Source: Brachycybe producta | Taxonomy: Eukaryota; Arthropoda; Diplopoda; Playtdesmida; Andrognathidae | Length of the DNA: 64,000 nucleotides | Direction: 5' to 3' | Assembly (NCBI GenBank): GCA_036925085.1 | Contig: JAUPFP010000016.1 | Location: 2,442,903-2,506,902, forward strand | In this document: positions 35,008-47,736 of the stretch, one piece after another | How positions within the stretch are numbered: the first letter of the stretch is position 1 | Layout: the number at the start of each line of letters is the position of its first letter | Position numbers and translations under genes: made by a program | The notes under the pieces: generated by a model | Database searches by the model: none | Seen by the model: the letters and a program-made list of their open reading frames with translations, nothing else | What the model was told of the DNA's origin: nothing

Positions 35008-36084
35008 TCTCAAATAAGCGTGTTTCATTGCAAATTTCAACATCTGAATATTGAAATAAACAGAAACATTCAAAAAGTGGCAAATGAAATTTGAAATTTA
35101 GACTTATGGTTACTTACACCTAGTTACATAACACCTCAAATCATTAATCACTCTTTAATGAGTTCTACTCGGAGAACTTCATATTAAAAAAAGGCCGAAA
35201 ATGATATTTGATAAAGACCTGAGGGGTTCCCACATGCGCGAAAAAAGTAGAAAATTAAAATTTAAAAATTTAGGGAAAAAAAATGACTTCTACATGTCAT
35301 AGTCGATTCAATTATTGAAGTTCGTTTTGAATTTAGCAACATCAAGAGAAAATAGGAAAGAAAAGCATGAATCATCATAATCTTAAAAACAAACAAACGT
35401 TGATCCATTATTACACAATAATCAAAAAAGGCAATGAAAACATTATGGGTCATATTTTTCATTCGGTTATCATCAAGTAAAGGGAGGAGGAGGAGGAGGA
35501 GGTTAAACAGTTTTATTTATTTCCAGTTCGCTACTTGAAAGAGAAAAGAGAATTTTCTGGGTCACCATTATCATCATCAGCAATTCATCATAAATATCAT
35601 TGAAGTCTCTCATTTACTATATACATTACAGTAAATATTTATTAGAAGATAAATATAGGTTGACATTCAACCACTCTCTCCCCTCCCCACCCCCCCCCCC
35701 TTTATTTACAAGATAAAACCCTAACCTATTATTCCCTTCAGACTACAGTTTCAGTCTGATGCTTTTTTTCAAAGTGCTAAAAGACGTTCACCTCTTGATA
35801 AAAAAAAGATAAATTAAAACCCTCAATCAGCATGGCATTCATTAAGTTTAAGTTCTTTAAAACTTTCTACTATATAATTGTTACAAAGTACTGTCAAAGT
35901 GAGAAATGAAATCAATTCCTTTGTGTTGCTAATGTATTAAATAAGACATAAAATAGCTTTCAGTAACTTGGAAGTACAAATCAGTGAATGGACAAAATGT
36001 CTAAGAGGTGCATTTGAGAACACCATGCTAAGTTATATTGATAACACTATCGTAGATGTGTCAGTTTCCTTACTACATGTAGCC
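35008..36084. other. Intergenic, no gene recognised
   Basis: AT-rich; an AGGAGGAGG tract near 35,481 and a C run near 35,690. No coding exon is supported. Confidence 0.5.
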
Positions 36085-36415
36085 TAAAGGTGAAATGCCC
36101 TAGATGCGACTGTGATTTTGGACCGCAGTCTTTTGCGAAAATAGTCGCATTTGTGTCCAAACATGATTTGTGGCAGGTTGTTGCTGTGCGACTCGCGATC
36201 GTCAGTCGTGGCCTCGTGGGTCAACTTGCCTGTTGTTCAGATCGTTTTACCACCATGACTGCGACCAGACTGCTCTCTAAACACAGTGAACAGTATAGTT
36301 GCAGTCGCACAGTAGACGCTGGTCGCATTCACGTCAAAGAAACGGCTCAGATAGAGGACTATTGAATCACGTTCGGTCGCCAGGTATTGGTTGCTCCTAG
36401 GGAATTCCACCTTAA
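36085..36415. mobile_element. 331-bp terminal-inverted-repeat element, GTCGCA-rich
   Basis: The left end TAAAGGTGAAATGCCCTAG and the right end CTAGGGAATTCCACCTTAA match at 16 of 19 positions. The interior, more GC-rich than its surroundings, repeats GTCGCA, TGCGAC and CAGTCG words about a dozen times on both strands. The plus-strand open frame inside it is low-complexity in this sense and is not called. Confidence 0.65.
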
Positions 36416-36724
36416 CATGCTAATAATCATTTTACAGTATTACTATAGACTTACAACTATGGAAAAATTAATAGCAACCAACATTACAGTTAAAATTCAT
36501 CAATTTCTGTCAAAATTTCACGGAAATGTTTACTGAAATAAAAAATACACATGTTTCAGAACATCTTTATGTAACAAACTTGTCATTTTCGTCTTAACAA
36601 AGTTTATTTTAAATAATACGTATTAACAATATTAACACATTTTGTTTTATTAAAGTTCTCAAAATGAGAAAAAAAAAATAGATTGTATGCATTTAAATGC
36701 TACCTAATTATTTTTAAAAATATA

Positions 36725-37564
36725 TTAAGAGCCTATATGTGTGACGCCATTTTGAATATTAGCAGATGACAATTATAGTTCCACTTTTCGCCGTTTAGTG
36801 GCGCCCCACAGCTAAGCCATTGAAACCAATGAGAAAGAGAAATTCCTATTTTAAAAATACATGGTTCAGGCAAATGTTTTGTTTTCTGCAACGAAAATTA
36901 TTATTTTCAAAATTCAAATTGCAATATGTACATAACAATATTGCTCATCTAGTGATACATTGGTACAAATTTATAATTAGTTTTTCTATTTTTAATTTCG
37001 CTTAAAATCTCGTATTTTTAGCCCATGTTAAATTGCTATTTAAAAATACATGGTTCACACAAATGTTTTGTTTTCTGCAACAAAAATTGTGATTTTTAAA
37101 ATTCAAATTGCAATATGTACATAACAATATTGCTCATCTAGTGATACGTTGGTACAAATTTATAATTAGTTTTTCTATTTTTAATTTCATTTTAAAATCT
37201 CGTATTTTTTTAGCTCATGTTAAATCCCATAGGCTACAAACGCTCCTCCGTTTATACATTTTATAGGATCAAACTTCCCACTAACCATAAGTTTCATGAT
37301 ACCCTAAAATTTGACCACTAATTGTATACGACTCAAATTACTCACCATTGTAGATCAAAAGTTGCTCTTCCTTTTTTCAGTAGTGCATATTTACCCAAAA
37401 AAGAGTCGTTATTAAAATATACCCACTTTTATCCATCGATAAGAGAGAAAATGGCGGACAAAAGTGTATCAAAATTGATTTTTTTGCCACATGTTGACGT
37501 CACAGCTACAGAAGCGCCTACATGCGAAGATTTTTGTAAGTTTTTTTTCACTGTAGGCTCTTAA
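36725..37564. mobile_element. TTAA-flanked, piggyBac-like element, copy 1
   Basis: TTAA at 36,725-36,728 is followed by GAGCCTA; the right end is TAGGCTC followed by TTAA at 37,561-37,564. TTAA duplications are the hallmark of piggyBac-type insertion. The interior has two tandem copies of a ~190-bp unit (about 36,836-37,020 and 37,030-37,217; shared AATACATGGTTCA and CTCATCTAGTGATAC). A related element lies at 50,696-51,602. No transposase is present. Confidence 0.7.
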
Positions 37565-40336
37565 GACAAAATTAACAAATTTGTAATGTACATGAATATG
37601 TTCTAAAATATACAAATACTTTTTTTATTTCAATAAAGATTTTCATAAAATATTAACATAAATTGGGAAAAAAAAATTACCTATAAAGTACACAAAAGTT
37701 TAGAATTGTGATTTCGTTGCTAATTATTTTTCCATTGCTGTATTTTACAATAGCTACAATTGTTCATTTTGTCAACAAAAAAAATGAGATAACAATGGCA
37801 AGTAATAAAATTATGGCCAGAAAAAAACTTTATTCTGAAATTAAAATGGCCGCCAAAAAGCACAGTATATATACGCTCTTATATAGTGTTGTGGATAAGT
37901 ATGGATCATGTGAAAAACAAACCTCATTTATCAGTGTATATTGAGAAATAGAAAAATCAAAAATGGTTAGTATGCTTAAATTTAAAGTGAAAAGTGGATT
38001 TTCATGTTTCTTGTTTTTTGTTTTTTTTGTAAAGTAATTTGGTTTGCATTTTTCTACTTTTTTTTGTTGTTGCAATAAACAAAATAAGTATAAATTTAGA
38101 GCAAGGTTGGACTAAGTTGAATTCTAGAATAGATCATCTTTAAAGCACACACACACACACACAAAACTAACTCGAAATTTATTCCTTCAACTAACTGAGT
38201 ACTGTCTGAAACACAGACGGACAAAAATAAGTTTCGTATTTCCAAAACTAACAAAACAATTGTGACGTTCTCATCCAAAATGGCCGCCACATCAATTTCT
38301 AACCAGAATTTCATTATTATGAGAGGCAGTTCCTACTACAGTATATAGTAGCCTATAATAGGCCTATATTTGTTTGTTATAATATCGTGTTCCTCCTCCC
38401 TTTTCTCTCTTTTTTGTTGTCTATCTCTCTGTCTGTCCGTCGGTAACACGATACATTGATTTATTATTAAGCGTGCCACAACGCCACGTACCACCGGAAA
38501 TTCAACTTAAAAAATCATTTAAACTAATCTGAAAATCATATACATATATACTACACACAACATCTATAACGGGATGATGATCATGATGGTCTTGCAAATG
38601 AGTAACAGCTGACATGAAACAAATGTCAGTTGTTACTATAATTCTTTTGTAGCTCTGTAAGATATGAGGCTACAGCAAACATTAAACACATTGGCCGTGT
38701 CGCATTTGTTACAATTTATCACACACACAAAAAAGAAATAGCGTTGAACTGCTGTATCCCATATTGCACCAAAACAATTTGATAAACCTTATTAAGATTG
38801 GTAATACCGCCTAAAAGGTTAAGAAGTCCTGCAGATTCACTTTCTAAGTCTTTTTTAAAGTGAAGCTTTTGGGTTCCTTTTGGTGATTTCCAAATGGTTT
38901 CTTAAAAAGCAAGTTGTTGCAGCCTACTATTTATAGATTCCATTTAGTTTTTGATATTTGCATGAGATTAAAAATCCAGTTAACAAATCAGAACCAAAGA
39001 AAAGAAAAAAAAGACATTTCATCCCAGTTATGGACATAGCAGCTACATGCTACTTTTAGAACAGGCTAGAGAAGGTGGATTTTCACATCAATATGCAGTA
39101 ATTGACTTGGTTGCTTGGAATTGTAAAGAATAATTTATATTTAAAAGAAAGTGAATATCGAATACAGGAGGAGTCTTCCGTGTTTTTCAAGCTAGTCTTT
39201 TTCGTGTTTTTGTGACAATTCAACCACCCGCGTTATGATTGTTTGCACAAAGTTGTAACGTATTTTTATATAAAGGCTTAGGGGATAGGTAGTAATAGGT
39301 TACTTTTCCGCATAAAATCGAGTTTGACCGCGTAACCGAGCTACGTTCCTAGCCCACATTAGCTCGGATAATCGAGACTCTTACTGTATAAACTTAATAG
39401 TTAATGGGTTCGGTTACACGAGAGTAAATTTTTTCAAAAGTTGTGTAACTTTGCAATAAATCCAGAGTTAAGCCAAGGTCCCACATGTGTAAAGCTTCCA
39501 GAGTTCATTTCTTGTCAATTCATTCCATAAGGGGTTCGGTTTGGCAATTTAATGAGAAAAAAAAACCTATGGGCCTTTGTGGGTTTCATAGACCGAGTGA
39601 ACTTTGAGGCGATCGTGGTCATTGTTGACTTTGCCGGCTTCACGATCATGACGGACTGAGCTCATTATACCGTTTTTGAGGCTAGGCTAAGTTTCCATTT
39701 TTGTTTTACAAGATGAAGGTCTCTTTACTTTAAACCAAGAACAAGATTCTCATTGTCGTGTTCCTCAATGTCTGAGGCATTTTGAAGAACATTTCCTTCT
39801 TGCAATCAAATTTGCAACAAAAATCGATCATGTTTTTTTTTCTAATATAAAAGTGAAGATCAATCACTTTCTCTCTCATGCGGTACGTTGTTTGATACGA
39901 AAACCAACAAAAAGAGAAAAGGGAGAAAGAGATAGAGAACACGAAAACGTAACATTCATTTTATGACGATTGTATTCGACCAATTGCAGGGACACACTTT
40001 CAGAGGTTAACACACTAAAATGGACAAAAGAGGTCACACGAGCGAACAAATCAATACAAAACGGGTTTGGGAGTTTTAGAACCAGAATCACTTTTGAAAA
40101 ATGTTAGAAATGACATCAGAAGACTTCACAAAATTCCATAATTTATTTTATTTAATGGTATATTTGTTTCATTATTTATTTCAGTAAATATCAAGATTTT
40201 AAAGTCAATATGCAAAAAACCACCAAATTTAGATAATTTAGATGATGTGTAGAAACGGTACAATAAGTGAAAATCTCGCCATAAAACTCTGGTATACTGT
40301 ATACCTGCCATTTAACAAACATACTATACTAGTAAC
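37565..40336. other. Intergenic, no gene recognised
   Basis: AT-rich. An (AC)n tract lies at 38,145-38,163. A Tigger/pogo-like relative of 23,024 lies near 39,170-39,395, ending GGATAATCGAGACTCTTACT. The open frame at 37,708-37,944 has no recognised domain and is not called. Confidence 0.5.
39170..39395. repeat. Tigger/pogo-like element fragment
   Basis: The right end reads as CAGTAAGAGTCTCGATTATC on the minus strand, a Tigger-type terminus. Internal GGGGATAGGTAGTAATAGG and GTTACTTTTCCG match the element at 23,024. Confidence 0.55.
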
Positions 40337-40760
40337 TAGAGGTGGGACAAATCCTAAATTTTCTCGAATCCGAATCCTAAAAGGTTCTCAAATCCCTCGA
40401 TCTCCCAAATCCTTCATATAAGAATCCTATATTATTCATTAAGAAAATACTAATAAATGAAATAATATTAAATATTAAATTATTAATAATAAAAAACAGT
40501 ATGGCACTCAGGGTCGCCACATGGTGATATTGGTGATCCGAGTATTTCCACCAAAATTGCACCAATCGCCGGTTTTATTGTTAGTGAACGCTTCTATTGT
40601 ACGTCAATGGAGTTAAAACTAATTTTACCAAAGTTTTTAACAGTTTTTTTTTTTAAGGTTAGGATTCAAAAGACGAAAAAAGCTCAAAGATTCGAGTTTT
40701 CGAATTTCGAATACTTTTCAAGATTCACGGGATTCGAGGATTCGAATGTCCCCATCCCTA
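40337..40760. mobile_element. 424-bp hAT-type element with perfect 8-bp duplication
   Basis: It begins TAGAGGTGGGACAAATCC and ends GTCCCCATCCCTA, and is flanked by CTAGTAAC at 40,329-40,336 and 40,761-40,768. This copy fixes the true ends of the family that also occurs at 9,843 and 30,152. It is non-coding. Confidence 0.9.
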
Positions 40761-40768
40761 CTAGTAAC

Positions 40769-42014
40769 AAATAACAATTAAGATATTAGAAGAACAAATG
40801 AAATAATGGTGGATAAGAATCATTCATAAAAATATTAATCCATAAATTTCATTTCAAATGTCAAAAAAATTTGTAAAAAATGTTGATAAGAAACCAGAAA
40901 AAAAAATCGAATACGATATGAATTTTAAATCAAACGTCTTTTAATAGAATTCTTATATGAATGTTACACTTTCTTATTTCTGTATTTGTACAAATGTGCG
41001 CATTTGTGTAACTATGTAAAATTGAGATGTCACTTTTAAGATTTTAGAAGAAGAAGAAAAAAAAAAAGATTACCCAGACAGTTTGCTCTAAAAATGTGCT
41101 CTTATTTCATCGATTTTTCTCTTTTTTTAGAGAAATAAAAAATTACCATCTAAGTTAAAATCATTCAAAGGTTATTCTATTGTTGACAAGAAATTACCTC
41201 AAGATGATGATCATCTTCCAACATGTATTTTATCCAAATTCTACAATCAACAGTTTTACTTTTTAATGGATTTAAAATTAATTAAAAGTGATGAGGCAAA
41301 CGAAACTGTCAAAAAAAGATGCACAAAGTAACATTTTCTTCAAAATCCAATGATAATTTGACATCACACAGAATAATAATAATACAAATGGAAAGAGTCT
41401 CCCCCCCCTCTCTGACTTTAACATTATCATTCGTGTATTGAATTCAATCCAATTACTTCATCTAATGAAATAAAGGAGTGCATTTTGGCACAATACAATA
41501 CAAGTTAGGGTCGTATTCTTATCGATTATTAACTGTAAAAGTGGGCAAAACTGGGTACAGACGTTCAATTCCGGCTTTTCAATAACAAAATTGATCGTGT
41601 ACACGCTTGCTTGTATGTGGGGTTCACTTCGTTCATTCAATCCAACTTTTATTGCTCTTCAATCTTGGCTCCAACGTTACTTAAATTTTCAGGTTGTACT
41701 GATGGAATTTTGATGGTGTGTGGCGTGGATTGACAAGCTTTAGATTTAGAACATGGGAACATAAGCATTTGTTCACATCACTAGCTTTCTGTGACTTTAA
41801 AGCTTTTTTTTTTTAGCTTTTTGACAGTTTTTAAAAACTTTTTGCAGCTTTTTGAAGGTTTTAAAGCTTTTTGTAGCATCTTGTATTATTTTGTAGCTTT
41901 TTGACTGTCTCACAGTAAGGTCCATATGAAAATAGCATCCAACCCACCATTGATCCCACAGTGAATGGGGCAAATGAGATCGGATCTAGCTGAGAAGGAG
42001 AACATGCACAATTG
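40769..42014. other. Intergenic, no gene recognised
   Basis: AT-rich; between 41,790 and 41,900 the word AGCTTTTTG recurs at irregular spacing. No exon is supported. Confidence 0.5.
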
Positions 42015-42022
42015 CTTTAATC

Positions 42023-42547
42023 CAGGGTGGCTGGGGTTTTTTTAGTTTGAAGAAAGAAAGAAAAAAGAATTAACCCGTTTTTTTTTGTTTAAACCTATTT
42101 TTTTTTGGTTTAAACCTGTTTTTTTTTTGTTTAAACCATAAAATATGTTTTTTTTTTAAGAAATTACTACACTGACTATATAAGACACTGCCACACTGGG
42201 AAGTGTATATTTTTGCATTTTGCATATTGTGCATATTTTCATTTTTTTATTCAAAGATCAAATACTAATGTAATATAAATAGTAAAATAATTAAACTAAT
42301 AATTCCATTAATCGAAATCGTCTGAAAAATGTGTGTGGGCAGCAGTGATTAATATAGTCCTAAAACCTTCAGTTACAATCTGCAACTCCCTAATTTTTGT
42401 TTGGATATTAAAAACCTATAGATTCAGTGCAATTTACAAAAAAAAAATAGTTGTCTTTGATTAAAACCAAAGGCTTACTTTAAAAAAAAAAACCAAAGTG
42501 GTTAAAACCATGGTTTTAACCGCAATCGTTAAAACCACGCCACCCTG
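42023..42547. mobile_element. 525-bp hAT-type element with perfect 8-bp duplication
   Basis: It begins CAGGGTGGCTGGGG and ends CACGCCACCCTG, and is flanked by CTTTAATC at 42,015-42,022 and 42,548-42,555. The interior has GTTTAAACC and GGTTTTAACC words repeated near each end. The CAGGGTG tip is shared with the element at 11,437. Confidence 0.9.
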
Positions 42548-42555
42548 CTTTAATC

Positions 42556-43776
42556 TGAAGTTATCATCAAGAGGCAAGCTGAGAAATGAAACAAAATAGT
42601 CGAAAAACGTATTGAGGTCCATCCAATTTAACCCATTAGTCAATAGCTAAAAAAGAGACCGATCCGGAACGTGAGAGATCAGAAATGGGTAGAACGGGTA
42701 GCTTTAGGAAACAATCACACACACGCATAATAAAATCCAACTGAATTTCATTTTGTAAGGAACCATAGCGCCATATATCTTTCGGTGCAAAAAAAAAAAG
42801 ACCATAGAAAAATATTCTGATTTTTTTATTTCTAATTCTAATTTCTGCTGATTTTTCTGCTTGTGTGATTCTTCCCTAAGAGTTTATTCCATTCATATTC
42901 AATAAGGGGGATGTTTAGAAGTTAACCCAGAAAAGAAAAAAAGTATTTTGCCAACAACTTTTATGGGTGATTCAGTCCAAAAGCAAAATAATAAAAGCTA
43001 ATATATATAATTATAGAAAACTGCATTCAGTTACAAAGAGTAGAAAAAATTCTTTGAAAATTCTGACGAAACAAAAAAAAATTACTAAGAAATAGAATAA
43101 ATGCGGAAGAAAATAATTTTCAGACTTTTTTTCTTTTCTTATTTCATGAAAAAATGAGTTTTTAGTAGGGAGGGAGGCTCGGGCACCCTCCCCTCCCTCT
43201 TTTAAACCTCAAAATGTTAAAACATAACATTAGTAATTCATAAAAAAGAAACTGATCAAATAAATAGCATATGAAATGGCGGCGGCCACAGGAATGACCA
43301 CAATTGCCATTCACAATAGTCTAAATGCGGCTTATCTTAGAAATGTAAACTTTCAAACTGGCTTAACATTTTACTTTGTTGACCCCTCTCTCGCGGCCCC
43401 TCTTCTTCTTTCTGAAAACCGAGGGGTCAAATACAAGTGTTGGTCAGTTGGCTAAGAGGGTCATGAAAAATGTCTTAAGGTTGTTGTACTGTTTTTTTTT
43501 TTTTTAAATGTTACACACACAGTAACTGACATAAATCATAAGTTTTAAATCTTGATGTAATATGATTGTGATTGCAACAAATTATATATGTAAATTTACA
43601 GCGTTTCCCAAATGTTTATTTTAAAATAGGCTCTGAAGATGACTACAATTGCAGTCGAAACGTCAGCCTACTTTTTCTGACATTTTTCTCACTCCATTTA
43701 GAGTATTATTTATGTGCTATATTGGTAGTCCATAATAATGTACTTTAAAGATTAAAAAGGGTTCTTTAATAGCTTG
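42556..43776. other. Intergenic, no gene recognised
   Basis: Contains AGGGAGGGAGG and CCCTCCCCTCCCT near 43,168-43,200, a short inverted repeat. No gene is supported. Confidence 0.5.
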
Positions 43777-44092
43777 TACACACATAAGCCTAAGTTAAAT
43801 GAATTCAAATTAAATGTGTTTAGGTGAATTATACGGAATCCAGTTAAGGACATGAACACCAAATAAAACTTGATTTTCTTATTAATATTTTAAAATTGAA
43901 ATACTAAATCAATATTTTGTCAATAGTTTAATTAGTTATATTTAAGTATTAACTCAATATTTTGAGATTATTAACTGAATAAATTGAATTCGACATATTG
44001 TTTGCTTGTCCTTCACAGGGCTCTGTAGAACACGTTTATTATTTAAATGCAATTAAATTATCAGGTGTGTACTACGTATTAGTCAACTAAAA
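43777..44092. repeat. Repeat-B copy 3
   Basis: Shares GTTAAATGAATTCAAATTAA and GGTGAATTATACGGAATCCA with copies at 26,372 and 27,811. The terminal inverted repeats of the 27,720 element are not visible here, so it is a fragment. Confidence 0.75.
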
Positions 44093-44561
44093 TTGAGAAA
44101 CACTGGTGTCAAATATAGAACATAAGAAGATTTCTGAGATCATCTTTTCCCTGAAAAGATTGTTCATCTTTATAGATATTATTACAGCTTAAAGTGAACC
44201 CTGAAAGAAGAGATAGACAGACAGATGTACAAGGAGGAGAAAAGAATACACACAACCAACAACACTACTACAACCTGATTTCTATTTTGTTTTAAAGCGA
44301 AAAGTCAACAACATTCCAAAACATTCAACCCTGACCTCCAATAAGAATTTCATGCTATTTTATGCAACACATACCAGAAAAATAAACAAGGTTTTTTTCT
44401 TTTCTTTCTAAACACATTATTTATTATTATCATTATTATTAAGCAGCATCCTTGTTATGAAAATCTCAATTAAAAATGGCCCAAGGGCCACGACCCCACG
44501 TCAAAAAAGATCACTAAGTAATTTTTAAAGGTGGCTGGCATTTAAAAACGCACAACTAACG

Positions 44562-44767
44562 ACAATCAATTAGAAATCGGGACAAACAGAAGTTGGCTCC
44601 GCCCTTTTTATGACGACCGGCAACTTCTAATTGGTTTGTTGTGTGGTTCGACGTTGAAAAGGGCAGAGCATATGACGTCAGACGACATAACCAACCAATT
44701 AGAAGTTGCCGGTCGTCATAAAAAGGGCGGAGCCAACTTCTGTTTGTCCCGATTTCTAATTGCCTGT
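44562..44767. mobile_element. 206-bp hairpin element, 9-bp duplication
   Basis: The arms are identical over about 69 bp, starting AATTAGAAATCGGGACAAAC and running through GGCTCCGCCC. The right tip is TGCCTGT; the left tip, ACAATCA, is a mutated ACAGGCA. The flanks CAACTAACG and CTACTAACG agree at 8 of 9 bases. Together with 46,974, 45,282 and 50,331 this forms a family sharing a CCGCCCTTTT core and ACAGGCA tips. Confidence 0.8.
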
Positions 44768-44845
44768 CTACTAACGACATTACTTTTGAAACTACAAACA
44801 TAATAACCGTAGGTAAACCTTATACAAAATGCTTTGTACTTTTTG

Positions 44846-45225
44846 GCAAGGTGGGTAAAAATCATGATTGTTCATTAAAAAAATCGGATTTATTGACTTA
44901 AATCAGATTATTTTTTTTATTTAAATGAATTTTTTTACTTATTTATTTAAAATTTCATAATATTTCTCTTTTATTAACACAAATTTCATGCATGACGAAG
45001 TGTTCAGTTTGTTTATTCACTTGTCAAGTACATTATTATATGAAATTCATTTCATAATTTAAGAGAAAAAATTCACTTTAAAAAAAAATCTGAAAAAAGT
45101 GAAAATTGACAAAATTGATCACTTGATTTTTATGGTGTTGACAAGTCATTTGATTTATATCCTGATTTAAATCACGTCGATTGTAATGAGAGAAAAAAAA
45201 ATCCAATTGATTTAAATCAATCTAC
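44846..45225. repeat. Relative of the 11,437 element, inverted, without the array
   Basis: The left side GGTGGGTAAAAATCATGATT corresponds to the right end of the 11,437 element, and the right side ends GATTTAAATCAATCTACA. Internal words around CAAGT, GTGTTCA and TCACTT are shared. It lacks the 22-bp array, so the array expanded in the other copy. Confidence 0.55.
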
Positions 45226-45281
45226 AGTAGGCCTACTTTTTGGCATTTTCACATTTCTTCAGTAGTTTAACCAGTGCACAA

Positions 45282-45472
45282 ATAGGCAAGTGTGCTCAGC
45301 ACAAAACCATCGTTTGTCCCGCCCTTTTGTGAGGAATGGCAACTTCTAATTGGTTTGTTATTTGGTCTGATGTCACATTCCCCTTTTCAATGTCTAAATG
45401 GTTGATATTTGGTATGATGCTCATATAAGGGCGGGGCAAACGATGGTTTTGTACTGAGCACACTTGCCTGTT
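45282..45472. mobile_element. 191-bp hairpin element of the ACAGGCA family
   Basis: The left arm ATAGGCAAGTGTGCTCAGCA and the right arm CTGAGCACACTTGCCTGT pair over about 50 bp with few mismatches. GTGCACAA flanks both sides, 2 nt offset on the right. The core CCCGCCCTTTT and AACTTCTAATTGGTTTGTT words link it to 44,562 although the outer arm sequence is different. Confidence 0.7.
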
Positions 45473-45545
45473 TGTGCACAATCGCTTTACAAAAATTGCG
45501 TAGTTTGGTGGTAGGTAAGGTAGGTGGAAAAAAAAGGAATTATAA

Positions 45546-45702
45546 TTAGGGTGCATTTGTAAACGCACTAATGATTACAATTCCTTCAAGAAATTATAAC
45601 TTTTGTACAATAGAGGTCCTCTGCCATAGGCCTATTTGGCTGCTAGCAGAGTACTAATTGTAATTGTAATTACACTGTCTTGTGTTCCCAAATGCACCCT
45701 AA
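45546..45702. mobile_element. 157-bp miniature inverted-repeat element
   Basis: The left end TTAGGGTGCATTTG and the right end CAAATGCACCCTAA are perfect inverted repeats of 14 bp. The interior has the CTCTGCCATAGGCCTATTTG motif, an inverted relative of short motifs at 462 and 3,282. Confidence 0.75.
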
Positions 45703-46771
45703 ATTTAAAGTTTGTTATAAATTTAGTTATATAAGGGGTATTAGATAAATGTAATGAAAATATTTTCAGAATAAAATATTTTGTAAAAAATAAACTTTTT
45801 CTTTTTACGATAGCTTTTGAAAATTGAAAATTTTGTATTTTTCAACCAACTTACAACGAAAATTAAAATTAATATTTTAAAAGTTTTTTGTTTTTAAAAA
45901 AAGATTTATTTTTAAATGTCATTAAAATATTTTTTTGGCAATCTAAACTTTTAATTTCTAGCAAACATAGAATTATTTCTTAATGTTGTTTTTCCAAGAG
46001 TGTTTTAAAAAAGTGTTTCTTTGAAGTGTTATTAAAATAATCAAATTTAATTGTAAAACCAAATTAGAAAAAAAAAAAGAAAGGAAACGAAACAACTAAT
46101 TAATAGAAGGAGGGTTTTAAACTAAAATAATGGATCAAAGCCAACAATAGAAAGTACCGTAGTTAAAGAGAGTCATTTCTAATTAAGAAAGGGTTACATA
46201 GAAATAAATTATTATTATTATCAATACAGAGTGTTTCAATATAAAAGCGGCATTTCTAATATCTTTGCTTTTTGAATTTGAATTTTAAAACATTTTTCTT
46301 ACAACATATTGAGATAAGGTTAATCTAAATGGGACACACGAGAAAATAACCACAATTTTATGAAGAAGAAAGAAGAAAAAAAACGGTTTTAAATCATCTT
46401 TTAGGACATTATCCTCAAAGTTAATACGACACATCAAACAAACATTCTACTTAAAAGGCGTTGCCTACTTATTTTTAAGATTAAAAATATAAAGAAAACG
46501 ATGATTGTAAAATATCTAAATTAACTTCTACAATGAATAAAAAAAAATCGGGAAAAACCTTATTATATAAAGTGACCAAAAATATAGGGAAATATAATAA
46601 GAAGGCAAATAAATACATTGACGAAACAGGAACCGAAATGATGTTGATTTCATGGTTTTGCGTGTGTTTTTCCTTCCACTGTTTCTTTGCTTATCAAGTT
46701 ATATCTGTGTTATTCGTCACAATCTGGAGAAGCAGTTATTCCGCACAATTACTAGGCAATGTACAGAAACA

Positions 46772-47230
46772 TTAAGGCGGTTTTAAAGTGTAAACAGCCT
46801 GTAAAAACTTTCATATTCTAGTCTTTCAGGAACAAAAAATTAAGAGAAACTAGAAACTGGGTAAGAAACTAGAAGGGTATATTATCTCAATAGGATATTT
46901 TCATGTTGATATCGTTTAAAATAAGCTTTTTATTTGAGTTTGAAAATGATCCAACTTTAAAGCAGGTGATACTACAGGCATTTAGAAATCGGGAAGAACA
47001 TAAGTTGGCTCCGCCCTTTTTTATGACGACCAGCAACTTCTAATTGGTTTGTTGTGTGGTTCGACGTTGAAAAGGTCAGAGAACATGTGACGTCAGACTA
47101 CATAACCAATCAATTAGAAGTTCCCGGTCGTCATAAAAAGGGCGGAGCCAACTTATGTTCTTCCCGATTTCTAAATGCCTGTGGCGATACTTTGTCTTAT
47201 CTAATTATCTTATTTTTTTTAAAAAATAGT
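46772..47230. repeat. FB-A left arm interrupted by a hairpin element
   Basis: AAGGCGGTTTTAAAGTGTAA, then GTCTTTCAGGAACAAAAAAT, then CATGTTGATATCGTTTAAAA. The repeat is broken by the 46,974-47,182 element. Beyond it only a short AT-rich piece follows, so the right arm is lost or decayed. Confidence 0.55.
46974..47182. mobile_element. 209-bp hairpin element with 9-bp duplication
   Basis: The tips ACAGGCATTTAGAAATCGGG and its reverse complement are perfect, and the arms pair over about 75 bp with three differences. The flanks GGTGATACT (46,965-46,973) and GGCGATACT (47,183-47,191) differ at one base. It is inserted in an FB-A repeat. Its arms carry AAGAACATAAG on both sides where the 44,562 copy has ACAAACAGAAG on both sides. 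Confidence 0.85.
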
Positions 47231-47736
47231 TAATTTAAATTAAGAAATGAATTTCTTTTTAAAAATATCCTTTTTATTGAAAAAAAATTTCATTTAAATC
47301 AAAAATCAATAAAAATGATTTTTTTTAATATTGTTAATTATTAATTTATATTATAATAATTATTTAAACAATATTATTTTTTAATAATAATTATTAAAAT
47401 TTAAATCATGCAAACCCTTGGTAAGAATTAAATTTCAATAAATTTATAATCATTTATTATTTCCTATAAGTATGGTATAAATTATTTCCTCACACCCTGT
47501 AGAAATTAAATAAAGGCGGAGTCAATCCGATATCATTTTTTTCAACCGTTAATTAAGAACAATTGAAATAATAATAATAAAAAAAATGGAAAGAAATGAA
47601 TTGAATGAAAAGAAGATTTAGGGCGAGTTCCAAATCTCTTAACAAGTGGAACCATTTAAAATAAATAAGAAAAAGAGAGGAAGAAAAACACACACATCCA
47701 CCTATCACAATATCAAGAAAGGGGGGGGGGAAATCC

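Noticed and set aside
36090..36365. 91-codon frame in a GC-richer patch
   Set aside because: It lies inside an inverted-repeat element built of repeated GTCGCA words; no domain is visible.
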